Below the pieces are notes generated by a model, which saw nothing but the letters and a program-made list of their open reading frames with translations, was not told the origin of the DNA and did no database searches. A program made the position numbers and the translations under genes. From the NCBI GenBank assembly GCA_900557275.1, contig USRX01000004.1, positions 62,001-126,000 on the forward strand: a stretch of 64,000 nt of DNA. The letters are read 5' to 3'. Positions 16,554 to 26,910 of the stretch are shown here, in pieces. Within the stretch, counting starts at the first letter, position 1, and every line of letters starts with the position of its first letter. The DNA comes from an uncultured Roseburia sp. GTDB taxonomy: Bacteria; Bacillota_A; Clostridia; Lachnospirales; Lachnospiraceae.

Positions 16554-17861
16554 ATGGCTAAAAAAACTAGAGCAGAAAGAAACTTAAAATTTGAAACCTT
16601 ACAGTTACATGTTGGACAGGAAACTCCGGATCCGGTTACCGATGCAAGAGCAGTACCGATTTACCAGACTTCTTCTTATGTATTCCGCAACTGCGATCAT
16701 GCACAGGCACGTTTTGGGCTTGCCGATGCAGGTAATATCTATGGACGTCTGACAAATCCGACAGAAGATATTTTCGAGAAGAGAATCGCAGCACTGGAAG
16801 GCGGCGTTGCAGCACTGGCAGTTGCATCAGGAGCAGCAGCAATTACATATACCATTGAGAACCTTGCTCAGAGCGGAGATCATATCGTATCTGCAAAAAA
16901 TATCTACGGTGGATCATTCAACCTGTTAGAGCATACACTTCCGCAGTATGGTATCACAACAACATTTGTTGATGTATTTAACCTTGATGAAGTAGAAGCA
17001 GCTATTCAGGATAACACAAAAGCTCTTTACATCGAGACTCTTGGAAATCCAAACTCTGATGTAGTTGATATCGAAGCACTTGCAAATATCGCACATGCAC
17101 ACAAGATTCCACTGGTTGTAGATAATACATTTGCAACACCTTATCTGGTGAGACCTATCGAGTACGGTGCTGATATCGTTGTTCATTCAGCAACAAAATT
17201 CATTGGCGGTCATGGAACTACCATCGGTGGTGTAATCGTAGACAGTGGTAAATTCGACTGGGAAGCATCCGGAAAATTTGCTTCCTTAGTAGATCCAAAC
17301 CCAAGTTACCACGGTGTCAGCTTTACGAAAGCAGTTGGTGCAGCGGCATTTGTTACGAAAATCCGTGCAATTCTTTTGCGCGATACAGGTGCTACAATTT
17401 CCCCAATTCATTCTTTTATCTTCCTTCAGGGGCTGGAGACATTATCTCTCCGTGTTGAAAGACATGTACAGAATGCCCTGAAAGTTGTTGAGTACCTGAA
17501 CAATCATCCACAGGTAGAAAAAGTAAATCATCCGGCAGTATCTGATGATCCGGTACAGCAGGAACTTTACAAAAAATACTTCCCGAACGGCGGTGGTTCT
17601 ATCTTTACCTTTGAGATCAAAGGCGATGCACAGAAAGCAAAAGATTTCATCGATAACCTTGAGCTCTTCTCATTGCTTGCAAACGTTGCAGATGTAAAAT
17701 CTCTTGTTATCCATCCGGCAACTACTACACACAGCCAGTGCACTGAGGAAGAACTTCTGGATCAGGGTATCAAACCAAACACCATCCGTCTTTCTATCGG
17801 TACAGAAAATATTGATGATATTATTGAAGATCTGGACGAGGCTTTTAAAGCAGTACAGTAA
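16554..17861 (+). CDS. metY: O-acetylhomoserine aminocarboxypropyltransferase (sulfhydrylase)
   Basis: 435 aa, PLP enzyme of the Cys/Met metabolism family. It makes homocysteine directly from O-acetylhomoserine and sulfide; some members also make cysteine from O-acetylserine. PLP lysine is Lys215 in HSATKFIGGHG, with YGRLTNPT (residues 63-70) and VVDNTFATPYL (188-198) also typical. RBS TTAGGAG. The 5' leader carries the cysteine-rich ORF at 16407. cysK follows 208 bp later, and a homocysteine methyltransferase lies at 23768, so the route homoserine to methionine is partly present in this window. Confidence 0.93.
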   Translation: MAKKTRAERNLKFETLQLHVGQETPDPVTDARAVPIYQTSSYVFRNCDHAQARFGLADAGNIYGRLTNPTEDIFEKRIAALEGGVAALAVASGAAAITYTIENLAQSGDHIVSAKNIYGGSFNLLEHTLPQYGITTTFVDVFNLDEVEAAIQDNTKALYIETLGNPNSDVVDIEALANIAHAHKIPLVVDNTFATPYLVRPIEYGADIVVHSATKFIGGHGTTIGGVIVDSGKFDWEASGKFASLVDPNPSYHGVSFTKAVGAAAFVTKIRAILLRDTGATISPIHSFIFLQGLETLSLRVERHVQNALKVVEYLNNHPQVEKVNHPAVSDDPVQQELYKKYFPNGGGSIFTFEIKGDAQKAKDFIDNLELFSLLANVADVKSLVIHPATTTHSQCTEEELLDQGIKPNTIRLSIGTENIDDIIEDLDEAFKAVQ

Positions 17862-17886
17862 TTATTAGTAATAAGAAGCAGACACG

Positions 17887-17946
17887 ATGACATATATATG
17901 CCTTATGCCTGTAATGTTTCGGGTGGAATCGGTGTGTTGTATATGA
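17887..17946 (+). CDS. Possible second cysteine-containing leader peptide, upstream of cysK
   Basis: A 19-codon ORF whose peptide ends VCCI before TGA, with a further Cys at position 5. The ribosome site is poor (AGAAG), so translation is uncertain. The Cys-Cys codons (17935-17940) lie in the loop of a potential mRNA hairpin made by GGTGGAATC (17922-17930) and GATTCCATC (17961-17969), where a stalled ribosome would open the stem. Together with the metY leader this suggests a shared cysteine-sensing design. Confidence 0.4.
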   Translation: MTYICLMPVMFRVESVCCI

Positions 17947-18069
17947 AATACAGAACATAAGATTCCATCTGGATAATAAAAATTATCGAACCGCTAAGTT
18001 TTGATATACAAAGCAAGAACGGTAATGATGGTAAATAACATTTAAATTTAAAGAAAAGAGGATATTAAA

Positions 18070-19002
18070 ATGTCAAAAATTTATAAAGGAACGCTCGGAT
18101 TAATTGGAAATACACCATTGGTAGAAGCTGTTAATATTGAGAAAAAACTTGGTTTAGAGGCTACGGTTTTACTGAAACTGGAATATTTTAACCCGGCAGG
18201 AAGCGTAAAAGACCGTATCGCAAAAGCTATGATCGAAGATGCTGAACAGAAAGGTCTGTTAAAAGAAGGTTCTGTTATCATTGAGCCGACTTCCGGAAAT
18301 ACAGGTATCGGTCTGGCAGCCATCGCTGCAGCAAAAGGATATCGTGCAATTCTTACTATGCCGGAGACTATGAGTGTTGAGCGTAGAAACATCCTGAAAG
18401 CCTATGGCGCAGAGATCGTTCTTACCGAAGGCGCAAAAGGAATGAAAGGCGCTATTGAGAAAGCAAATCAGTTAGCTGAAGAGATTCCGGGCGCTTATAT
18501 CCCTGGACAGTTTGTAAACCCGGCAAACCCGGCAATCCATAAAGCAACTACTGGTCCGGAGATCTGGAATGATACTGACGGAGCTGTAGATATCGTAGTA
18601 GCTGGTGTAGGTACCGGCGGTACTATTACAGGTATCGGTCAGTATCTGAAAGAGCAGAAACCGGAAGTAAAAGTTGTTGCTGTAGAGCCGGAGACATCTC
18701 CGGTATTATCTCAGGGCAAGAGCGGTGCTCATAAGATTCAGGGTATCGGCGCAGGATTTGTTCCTGATGTACTCGATACAAAAGTTTATGACGAAGTATT
18801 CCCGGTTCCGAATGAGTCTGCTTTCGAATATGGCAAAGAGATTGCTAAAACAGAAGGTATTCTGGTAGGCATTTCTTCAGGAGCTGCTCTGTATGCGGCA
18901 GTAGAACTGGCAAAACGTCCGGAAAACAAAGGAAAAACAATTGTAGCAGTTCTTCCGGATAATGGAGACAGATATTACTCAACAGCATTATTCATCGAGT
19001 AA
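18070..19002 (+). CDS. cysK: Cysteine synthase A (O-acetylserine sulfhydrylase)
   Basis: 310 aa; makes cysteine from O-acetylserine and sulfide. PLP lysine is Lys47 in PAGSVKDR, phosphate-binding loop TSGNTG at 74-79, and [10 protein letters not shown] further on. RBS AAAAGAGGATATTAAA. Probably read with metY from the 16316 promoter or from a promoter not seen in the 208-bp gap. cysE (serine acetyltransferase) is not in the window. Confidence 0.96.
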   Translation: MSKIYKGTLGLIGNTPLVEAVNIEKKLGLEATVLLKLEYFNPAGSVKDRIAKAMIEDAEQKGLLKEGSVIIEPTSGNTGIGLAAIAAAKGYRAILTMPETMSVERRNILKAYGAEIVLTEGAKGMKGAIEKANQLAEEIPGAYIPGQFVNPANPAIHKATTGPEIWNDTDGAVDIVVAGVGTGGTITGIGQYLKEQKPEVKVVAVEPETSPVLSQGKSGAHKIQGIGAGFVPDVLDTKVYDEVFPVPNESAFEYGKEIAKTEGILVGISSGAALYAAVELAKRPENKGKTIVAVLPDNGDRYYSTALFIE

Positions 19003-19196
19003 TGCCATTTTATGAGGAAGTGAATCAATAAGTGTTTGTTGCCGTTGACTGATAGTAAAAGCGTCAGACATTTGGATTGCTTCCCATCATTTATAAACCT
19101 CTTTACAAATATAAACATCCATTTTTGTGCGAAGCATAGTTTTTAATGTGCTCCCGGAATCTTCAGTAAGATGAATCTGGGGGCATATTGTTATGA

Positions 19197-19254
19197 AAAA
19201 GGATACATTTTCGTATAGATAAGTTATAACGGTATATGAAAGGTGTATCCTTTT
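19197..19254. terminator. Long hairpin terminator between convergent genes
   Basis: AAAAGGATACA pairs perfectly with TGTATCCTTTT, and the inner TTTTCGTATA nearly matches TATATGAAAG. It lies directly past the stop of the minus-strand repair gene and has A/T runs on both sides, so it may act in both directions. A weaker GC hairpin lies at about 19150-19186. Confidence 0.7.
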
Positions 19255-19261
19255 CTGGCTG

Positions 19262-20020
19262 TCAGTCGGAAAATTCTGGCATGTATTTCCGGTAATGCAG
19301 TGGCAGATGGGTTCTCTGACAGGCTGGATTTGTTCGCTGTTCGATAGAAATCTGCTGGAAAAATCCTTTCCACAGTTCTCGATATGGGTCTGCACTTTTT
19401 GCTGCTTCCAGAAGTTCGGTCTGTTCTCTGGCAGAGAGAGATGTAAAGTAAGTCAGTTCATCAGCGGGATGTACCGCGGCAGTATGACGATTTGCATCCA
19501 GTATCATCCAGTTTTCGGATGGAAGACGATCTTCAAATGCTGGGGCAAGAAGTGTCAGTATGTCTGCATTGGGTTCTATGGCAGCAACCAAGATTCCGCC
19601 GGGCGCAGCCTGGAAACGGGCAAATTCCCGATATTGGTGAGTTTCGTTTATCACGGCACGATTCTGCTCAAAGACAGCCATGACATAAGGATGCTGGAGC
19701 ATGTGCATGATATCTTTCGGATAAGCAAAGCCAAGCAGGAGAAAGCGGTAGATCATATCCAGCTTATCCGGATGGGTGGACATAGCACAGCGAAAGATCA
19801 TCTGATATGCCCGGGCAGATATTTTCTGACGGATAGAATGGACGACTTTCTGTGCTTTTTGGCTGTCGGGTTCGACATGTCGATATTCGCAGAATAATTC
19901 CAGATTCCCGATTGGTTCAAGCAGCAGTTTTATATTTTTGTGACCTTCTTTGGATGCCCATGCCTCATAGATGCAAGTCATCATGGATTCAAAATCATCC
20001 GTACATGTATAAACGATCAT
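19262..20020 (-). CDS. TIGR03915-family putative DNA repair protein
   Basis: 252 aa. Matches by overall pattern the family always found beside the radical SAM protein TIGR03916: N-terminal YTCTDDFESMMTCIYEAW, and a middle LLGFAYPKDIMHMLQHPYVMAVFEQNRAV followed by a conserved REFARFQ..GGILVAAIEPNADIL. The C-terminal half carries a DUF4130-type domain. The chemistry is unknown; a DNA repair or DNA metabolism role is proposed from the partner. It overlaps the upstream radical SAM gene by one base (TAATG), so the two are an operon. The LexA-like box at 21906 fits a damage-response role. Confidence 0.82.
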   Translation of the reverse strand: MIVYTCTDDFESMMTCIYEAWASKEGHKNIKLLLEPIGNLELFCEYRHVEPDSQKAQKVVHSIRQKISARAYQMIFRCAMSTHPDKLDMIYRFLLLGFAYPKDIMHMLQHPYVMAVFEQNRAVINETHQYREFARFQAAPGGILVAAIEPNADILTLLAPAFEDRLPSENWMILDANRHTAAVHPADELTYFTSLSAREQTELLEAAKSADPYRELWKGFFQQISIEQRTNPACQRTHLPLHYRKYMPEFSD

Positions 20021-21582
20021 TAGAAAACTCCTGAAAACATATTTTGTAATGTAAGTTGTTCATAATTCTGCTCCGGATGTGCAAGATCCCAAATGGAAGC
20101 ATCGGGGGTTCCGATCAGCTGACGGGTAATATAAGCTTCTTCCAGACGAAGAGTTGGCATCATTTTTCCATTACAGGTAATGAAATATTGTGCACGTTTC
20201 AATACGGTTCCCATTTTCTTTAGTGCTTCAAACGAAAGGGAACCACATTTTCGGGCCTGTATGATGCGCAGGGCAGACTTGTTTCCGATTCCCGGAACCC
20301 GGAGCAGTGTCTGATAATCTGCGGTAGCGACTTCTACCGGAAATTGTTCCAGATGCCGTAATGCCCAGTCGCATTTAGGGTCAAGGCTCAGATTAAAGTC
20401 CGGTCGTTCCGGACTCAGCAGTTCTTCTGCATGGAAGCCATAGTAGCGTAGCAACCAGTCTGCCTGATATAAGCGATGCTCCCGCAAAAGGGGTGGTGCT
20501 GTATTCAGGGCGGGCAGTGCGTCATCTTTATTGATGGGAATATAGGCGGAGTAAAATACCCGCTTCAGATCAAAGTGCTGATAGAGAGCCTGTGTGATGG
20601 ATAAAATCTGGTAATCTGTTTCCGGCGTTGCACCAATGATCATCTGCGTACTCTGTCCGGCAGGAACAAAAGGCACCGGCTTCACAGAATGTATGGTTGA
20701 TAAGCCCTGTTTGCTTTTGGACGGTAGAAAAGATACCATATCATTTGTCAGAGGATTACCTGTTTTATCTGATGAATTTGTAAGATTACAATTCTTTTCT
20801 AATGAATCTACACTACAATTTGTTTTTTCGGGTAATATTTTATCTGTAGACAGCATTTTTTCAGAAGATACGATGTTGTTTGTAGAAAAAATACTGTCTG
20901 GCAGATATCGGTTGGCCCTGCTACGCTCCATCTGCGCAGATTTTCCAATTGACAGTCGTGTATCTGCAATCTGCTGTTGGATCTGACGCATGGGGGTAAG
21001 GATAGATGTTCTTGTCTTATTTGGAGCAAGAAGCTTCAGACTGTCGGCTGTAGGAAGTTCCATATTAATGCTCATGCGATCCGCCAGATATCCGATGCTC
21101 TCTATCAATTCAAAAGGCGCATTAGGAATTGCCTTTACATGAATATATCCGTTGAAATGATAACGATTGCGAAGCAGAGAGATTGTTTCATACATGCGTT
21201 CCATTGTGTAAATCGGATTTTTGCAGACAGCAGAGCTTAAAAACAGGCCTTCAATATAATTTCGTTTATAAAATTCCATAACAAGCGTACAGATCTCTTT
21301 CGGAGAAAAGGTCGCCCGGGTTTGAGAATTGCTGCACCGGCTCTGGCAGTATTTGCAGTCATAGATGCAGTCATTGCTCAGCAGAATCTTCAATAGTGAA
21401 ATGCAGCGACCATCTCCGGAAAAACTGTGACAGACTCCGGCAGCTACAGAGTTCCCAAGATATCCTTTTTTCCCTTTTCTCCGGGAACCGCTGGAAGTGC
21501 AGGCTACATCATATTTTGCAGCATCTGCAAGGATATTCAGTTTTTCCTGAAGAGAAAGTTCGTTGGAATAATGTAAGTACAT
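20020..21582 (-). CDS. TIGR03916-family radical SAM DNA modification/repair protein
   Basis: 520 aa. Radical SAM cluster motif CIYDCKYC (Cys72, Cys76, Cys79), then a TIM-barrel region, and a C-terminal helix-hairpin-helix DNA-binding motif (LLRVPGIGNKSALRIIQARK). Residues of about 215-302 form a Ser/Asn/Lys-rich low-complexity stretch with internal quasi-repeats; the usual family proteins run almost directly from the upstream segment into FVPAGQSTQMIIGA, so this is an insertion of about 90 residues. RBS AGGAAA. First gene of the pair with TIGR03915. Suggested to act on damaged or modified DNA bases; no substrate is established. Confidence 0.85.
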   Translation of the reverse strand: MYLHYSNELSLQEKLNILADAAKYDVACTSSGSRRKGKKGYLGNSVAAGVCHSFSGDGRCISLLKILLSNDCIYDCKYCQSRCSNSQTRATFSPKEICTLVMEFYKRNYIEGLFLSSAVCKNPIYTMERMYETISLLRNRYHFNGYIHVKAIPNAPFELIESIGYLADRMSINMELPTADSLKLLAPNKTRTSILTPMRQIQQQIADTRLSIGKSAQMERSRANRYLPDSIFSTNNIVSSEKMLSTDKILPEKTNCSVDSLEKNCNLTNSSDKTGNPLTNDMVSFLPSKSKQGLSTIHSVKPVPFVPAGQSTQMIIGATPETDYQILSITQALYQHFDLKRVFYSAYIPINKDDALPALNTAPPLLREHRLYQADWLLRYYGFHAEELLSPERPDFNLSLDPKCDWALRHLEQFPVEVATADYQTLLRVPGIGNKSALRIIQARKCGSLSFEALKKMGTVLKRAQYFITCNGKMMPTLRLEEAYITRQLIGTPDASIWDLAHPEQNYEQLTLQNMFSGVF

Positions 21583-21905
21583 CGTTTTATTTTTCCTGTC
21601 AGAAATAATTCATATTTATGTAAAACGGCAGGATTTCCTTTCTGTTACAATTTCTTATGTAGATATTTTTGCGGTAAAGAATCATCTATCTGTTTAAAGA
21701 CAAATAAAAATAGTAATTCATATGTTTCCCTTTATAGAAAAAAATAAAATATTTTGTACCGTCAGTTCAAAGGACATTCAGGTAAAAAATACTTTTTCAT
21801 AGCTGTTTTATGCCACAAGCTGACGGCTGGAGAAAAGGGCATTTGTGCAAAAAATATTTTAATGTTATTTATGTTACAAATAAAATAGTTTAAAAGAAAA
21901 ACATG

Positions 21906-21923
21906 CAAGAACATATGTTCTTG
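21906..21923. promoter_or_regulatory. LexA (SOS) box-like palindrome
   Basis: CAAGAACATATGTTCTTG is an 18-bp perfect palindrome containing GAAC-N4-GTTC, the core of Gram-positive LexA boxes (consensus CGAACRNRYGTTYC). On the minus strand it overlaps a TTGCAT hexamer with TTTTAT 17 bp on, a possible promoter for the TIGR03916/TIGR03915 pair with a leader of about 300 nt. Confidence 0.6.
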
Positions 21924-21974
21924 TTTATGATAGTCATATGGTAACATACATCTTTTTAAAAATCAACAGAAAAT

Positions 21975-21989
21975 CGAACATATATTCTG
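21975..21989. promoter_or_regulatory. Second, imperfect LexA-box-like site
   Basis: CGAACATATATTCTG differs from the box core by one base (ATTC for GTTC). It lies between the perfect box and the MATE promoter at 22010. Weaker; may be chance in AT-rich DNA. Confidence 0.3.
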
Positions 21990-22009
21990 GTAACTTTTGG
22001 GAAACTTTC

Positions 22010-22038
22010 TTGCAGAAAAAGGGAAAGGGTTGTATCAT
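22010..22038 (+). promoter_or_regulatory. Predicted promoter of the MATE gene
   Basis: TTGCAG and TATCAT with 17-bp spacing. The leader of about 190 nt contains a doubled GATATCG block (about 22170-22190) but no riboswitch I recognise. Confidence 0.5.
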
Positions 22039-22235
22039 TAACCACAGATTAGAACTGGGATTGTAGCATGGATGACGCTATAAAAGAAGATGGAACTAGG
22101 CTTGTTTTTGGCTATAGGAAGATTTATATCAAGCAGAAATCTGTACGATATGCGTAGTGCTAGCTATGATATCGCTTAGAAGGATATCGTTTGCTATGAT
22201 ACTGGATTACATGTATTAGAAGGAGTTATTGAAAC

Positions 22236-23642
22236 ATGGAACAGCACTTAGAAAAAACCTCTTTTTTTACGAAGGATAAGACATTTTACAGTACACTGTT
22301 TAAGATGCTGATCGTAGTCGCTTTGCAGAACCTTGTAGCATATAGTGTCAATATGGTCGATAATGTCATGTTGGGAAGATATGCGCAGGATGCGTTGTCC
22401 GGTGCAGCTACCGTTAATCAGGTTTTCTTTATGGTAGAACAGTTTGCCCTTGCTATCGGTAATTCTCTGGTGGTTCTTGCTTCTCAATATTGGGGCGAAA
22501 AGCGTGTGGAACCAATCCGCAGATTGACAGGTATCGCTTTGAAACTTGGTATTATCTGCAGTGCGATTATTTTGCTTATCTGTATGTTTATGCCGGATCA
22601 GTTGTTACATATTTTTACAAATTCGCCGGATATCATTGCTCAGTCAAAGGAATATCTTGGACTGATCCAGTGGACGTTTGTCCTGTTTATCATGTCAAAT
22701 ATTTTAATGGCAGTGCTTCGAAGCGTGGGAACCGTAAAAATTTCGTTCTATATATCTGTGATTTCACTGGGCATCAATATTGTATGCAACTATATGTTTA
22801 TCTATGGTAACTTGGGTGCACCGGAAATGGGCGTCCGTGGTGCGGCTGTAGGTACGTTGATTGCCAGAATTGTTGAATTTGTCGTTATTCTGGTCTTTGT
22901 ATTAAAGATTGATAAGAAGATACGATTATTTTCAAAGGGTCTGAAACACGTCTTTGGCATTAATGCAGATATGCGACAGGATTATCGTAAAGTATGCGTA
23001 CCGATCATGCTTTCGCAGGTGCTTTGGGGCGTTTCTGTGCCGATGCAAACGGCAATTCTTGGACATTTATCTAATGATGCCATTGCTGCAAATTCTGTTG
23101 CTACGACCTTCTACCAGTATCTGAAGGTAATCGTTATTGCAATGTCATCGACTTCTGCGGTAATGATCGGAAATGCCATTGGTCGTGGCGATATGAAGCG
23201 GATCAAATCCGATGCCAGAACGCTGGCGGTAATCGACGTTGTCATCGGTCTGATCCTTGGAATGGCACTGATTGCGCTGAGAAATCCACTTCTTTCCATG
23301 TATAAGCTGGATGATTCTGCCACCACAATGGCACTGCATCTGATTGTAATCATGGGATTTGTCATGGTGGGAATGTCTTATCAGATGCCGGTAAGCTTTG
23401 GTATCATTCAGGGAGCAGGAGACGCCGGATTTACCATGAAGATGAATATGATCAGTACATGGTGTATTGTAATGCCGCTGTCCTTTATGGCAGCCTTCTG
23501 GTGGAAATGGCCGGTGGAGGCAGTTGTTATCATGATACAGTCGGATCAGATATTTAAAGGTCTGCCGACCTTTATCCGGTTTTGCACTTATAAGTGGATT
23601 AAGAAATTGACCCGTGCTGATGCAGAAAAGTCAGAAAGCTAA
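22236..23642 (+). CDS. MATE-family efflux transporter
   Basis: 468 aa, about 12 hydrophobic segments in two homologous halves, typical MATE size. Characteristic stretches include MVDNVMLGRYAQDALSGAATVNQ in the first half and a second-half core with AMSSTSAVMIGNAIGRGD. Members export cationic drugs and metabolites in exchange for Na+ or H+. RBS AGAAGGAG. Monocistronic, with a promoter at 22010 and LexA-like boxes further up. Substrate not predictable. A second, distinct MATE gene is at 58713. Confidence 0.9.
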   Translation: MEQHLEKTSFFTKDKTFYSTLFKMLIVVALQNLVAYSVNMVDNVMLGRYAQDALSGAATVNQVFFMVEQFALAIGNSLVVLASQYWGEKRVEPIRRLTGIALKLGIICSAIILLICMFMPDQLLHIFTNSPDIIAQSKEYLGLIQWTFVLFIMSNILMAVLRSVGTVKISFYISVISLGINIVCNYMFIYGNLGAPEMGVRGAAVGTLIARIVEFVVILVFVLKIDKKIRLFSKGLKHVFGINADMRQDYRKVCVPIMLSQVLWGVSVPMQTAILGHLSNDAIAANSVATTFYQYLKVIVIAMSSTSAVMIGNAIGRGDMKRIKSDARTLAVIDVVIGLILGMALIALRNPLLSMYKLDDSATTMALHLIVIMGFVMVGMSYQMPVSFGIIQGAGDAGFTMKMNMISTWCIVMPLSFMAAFWWKWPVEAVVIMIQSDQIFKGLPTFIRFCTYKWIKKLTRADAEKSES

Positions 23643-23767
23643 TCTGCTAAAATGAGATGTCAGAAAATTAAAAAAATTCAGGATACAGGAGTTTGATAAA
23701 ATAAAAACAAGAGGAGGGGACGGTCAGCTGTTGGAGAGAAAAACAGGGCTGTCTTAAAAGAAAAACT

Positions 23768-25126
23768 ATGACAAAACAGGAATTTAAAGAATGGATGAAA
23801 GACAAGATTGTAATTCTGGATGGTGCGACCGGTTCCAATCTGCAGAAACGCGGAATGCCTACCGGTGTGTGCCCGGAGCTTTGGATTACGGAGCATCCAG
23901 ATGTGTTGATCGGTCTGCAGAAAGAGTATATTGAAGCAGGCAGTGACATTGTATATGCCCCTACGTTTTCCGGAAACCGTATTAAATTAAAAGAATACGG
24001 TCTGGAAGACCGACTGGATGAGATTAATACGGAACTGGTACGGATCTGCAAAGAAGCGGCAGAAGGGAAAGCGCTGATCGCCGGAGATATTACTATGACC
24101 GGTGCACAGCTGGAGCCGGTAGGAGATCTGAAATTTACGGAACTGGTAAAAGTGTACGAGGAACAGATCGCAATCCTTGCAAGAGAAGGTGTGGATCTGC
24201 TGGTCATTGAGACGATGATGAGCCTTCAGGAAACCCGCGCAGCTGTGATCGCAGCAGGACATGTGGCACCGGATCTGCCGATCATAGCGACATTAAGCTT
24301 TAAAGAAACGGGAAAAACATTATATGGTGTTTCTGCTCCGTCAGCAGTACTTACCCTGCAGGGAATGGGTGTCAGTGCAGTAGGATTAAACTGTTCCGCA
24401 GGACCGGATCATCTGACAGACGTTGTCCGTGCAATCTGTGAAGTGTCAACAGTTCCAGTTATCGCAAAACCGAATGCAGGTCTTCCTACATTGGATGAAA
24501 ACGGACAGACCGTATATGACATGAAACCGGAAGAGTTCCAGAAGCATGTAGCACATCTGGTAGAACTTGGCGCATCCGTGATCGGAGGATGCTGTGGAAC
24601 TGCGCCGGAATACATAAAATTACTTCATGAAAACAGAGATTCTATGAAACGGACAGCACCGGAGCAGGCAGATGCTAATACAGATCAATTGTATTTATGC
24701 AATGAAAGAACCGTATTCTCCTTTACAGATGGGCAGGAATTGGAACTGGGGGATGCCATTGATTTTGCAGAAAATGAAGAACTCATGGAAGAGTATGAGG
24801 ATGAAGAGTTTGATACAGCTATTGACCTCGCCATGGATCTTGCAGATGATGAAATGGATGCCATTATGCTGACTGCGGATGGTCTGGAAAAAGAAGCGGA
24901 GATCGTGACAGCAGCAATTCGGGAAATTTCTCAGATGGTACAGTTGCCATTTATCGTATCAACCAAAGATGCGGAAACAGTAAAGGCTGTTCTGGAACAA
25001 TATTCTGGCATTTTGGCGATCCGGCTTCTTACAGAAGAGGAAACTGTAAAAAACACAGTACGTTCCTATGTAAAACAGTACGGTGCTAAATTAGTAACTA
25101 TTGACAAAAAAATTATAAGTTGCTAG
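23768..25126 (+). CDS. Homocysteine S-methyltransferase (MetH N-terminal-like) with a truncated pterin-binding tail
   Basis: 452 aa. Residues 1-290 are a complete homocysteine-binding barrel with the zinc cysteines Cys209 (LNCSAG) and Cys275-Cys276 (GGCCGT). Residues 320-380 are strongly acidic linker, and 390-450 (LPFIVSTKDAETVKAVLEQYSG, then VKQYGAKLVTI) look like the middle of the MetH folate-binding domain, which then stops. So this is a partial MetH: it can bind homocysteine but lacks a whole folate domain and any cobalamin domain. It may work with separate corrinoid proteins encoded elsewhere. The start is poorly marked: no clear ribosome site precedes the ATG at 23768. Confidence 0.82.
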   Translation: MTKQEFKEWMKDKIVILDGATGSNLQKRGMPTGVCPELWITEHPDVLIGLQKEYIEAGSDIVYAPTFSGNRIKLKEYGLEDRLDEINTELVRICKEAAEGKALIAGDITMTGAQLEPVGDLKFTELVKVYEEQIAILAREGVDLLVIETMMSLQETRAAVIAAGHVAPDLPIIATLSFKETGKTLYGVSAPSAVLTLQGMGVSAVGLNCSAGPDHLTDVVRAICEVSTVPVIAKPNAGLPTLDENGQTVYDMKPEEFQKHVAHLVELGASVIGGCCGTAPEYIKLLHENRDSMKRTAPEQADANTDQLYLCNERTVFSFTDGQELELGDAIDFAENEELMEEYEDEEFDTAIDLAMDLADDEMDAIMLTADGLEKEAEIVTAAIREISQMVQLPFIVSTKDAETVKAVLEQYSGILAIRLLTEEETVKNTVRSYVKQYGAKLVTIDKKIISC

Positions 25127-25240
25127 AATTAGCAGGATGAAATATGCAAAAGAATTGCAAATGCAAAAGGCATAGTTCATAAACGGAGTGAGAGACAGTA
25201 TATCCCATATTCCGGAAAGAAGTGTAATGAGGAAATTAAG

Positions 25241-25741
25241 ATGAAGAGACAGACATATTCTATGTTAGTTGAAAATACTTCAAATGCGCTGAGCCATATT
25301 TCAGGTCTGTTCAGCAGAAGAGGGTATAATATTGACAGTATTTCTGCCGGTGTTACTGCTGATCCGCGTTTTACAAGAGTGACCGTTGTGTCCAGTGGCG
25401 AGGAACAGATTCTGGAACAGATTGAAAAACAGCTTGCCAAACTGGAAGATGTTGTTGATATCAAACAGCTGAAAGATGGCGAATCAGTATGCCGGGAGCT
25501 GGTGCTTGTAAAAATCCGGGCAAAGGATACAGACCGTCAGGCGATCTTATCCACAGCAAATATTTTCCGTGCCAATATTGTGGATGTCACTCATGATTCG
25601 GTTGTCATTGAACTGACAGGCGGTCAGGGTAAACTGGACGCATTCTTGGAACTTGTAAAAGGCTATGAGATTCTTGAACTGGCCAGAACAGGTATCACGG
25701 GGCTTACAAGAGGCATTGATGATGTAACAATCATTGAGTAA
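25241..25741 (+). CDS. ilvN: Acetolactate synthase regulatory (small) subunit
   Basis: 166 aa. N-terminal ACT domain (YSMLVENTSNALSHISGLFSRRGYNIDSI) that binds valine for feedback control, and the C-terminal activating domain. It needs the catalytic subunit IlvB, which is not adjacent and not in the window, an unusual split because ilvB and ilvN usually touch. RBS GAGGAAAT. It is 27 bp before ilvC and clearly in the same operon. Confidence 0.93.
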   Translation: MKRQTYSMLVENTSNALSHISGLFSRRGYNIDSISAGVTADPRFTRVTVVSSGEEQILEQIEKQLAKLEDVVDIKQLKDGESVCRELVLVKIRAKDTDRQAILSTANIFRANIVDVTHDSVVIELTGGQGKLDAFLELVKGYEILELARTGITGLTRGIDDVTIIE

Positions 25742-25756
25742 TTATCTATATCTTAG

Positions 25757-26785
<1,029 letters not shown>

Positions 26786-26866
26786 TCTTGTGTGAAGATT
26801 GTCTTAAATTGAAAAACAGAGATAAGAGATTATTTCCACTTTTTAGTTTTTAAAAGAAAATAGTTT

Positions 26867-26910
26867 GGGGCGCTTTTGTGGAGAATGTACTTCACAGAGG
26901 CGCCTCTTTT
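26867..26910 (+). terminator. Terminator after ilvC
   Basis: GGGGCGC pairs with GCGCCTC (with G-U) and TGTG with CACA, followed by TTTT. The DNA from here to 27060 shows nothing further. Confidence 0.75.

Noticed and set aside
22070..22235. Leader of the first MATE gene considered as a riboswitch
   Set aside because: Only a doubled GATATCG block is seen, and no known aptamer core.
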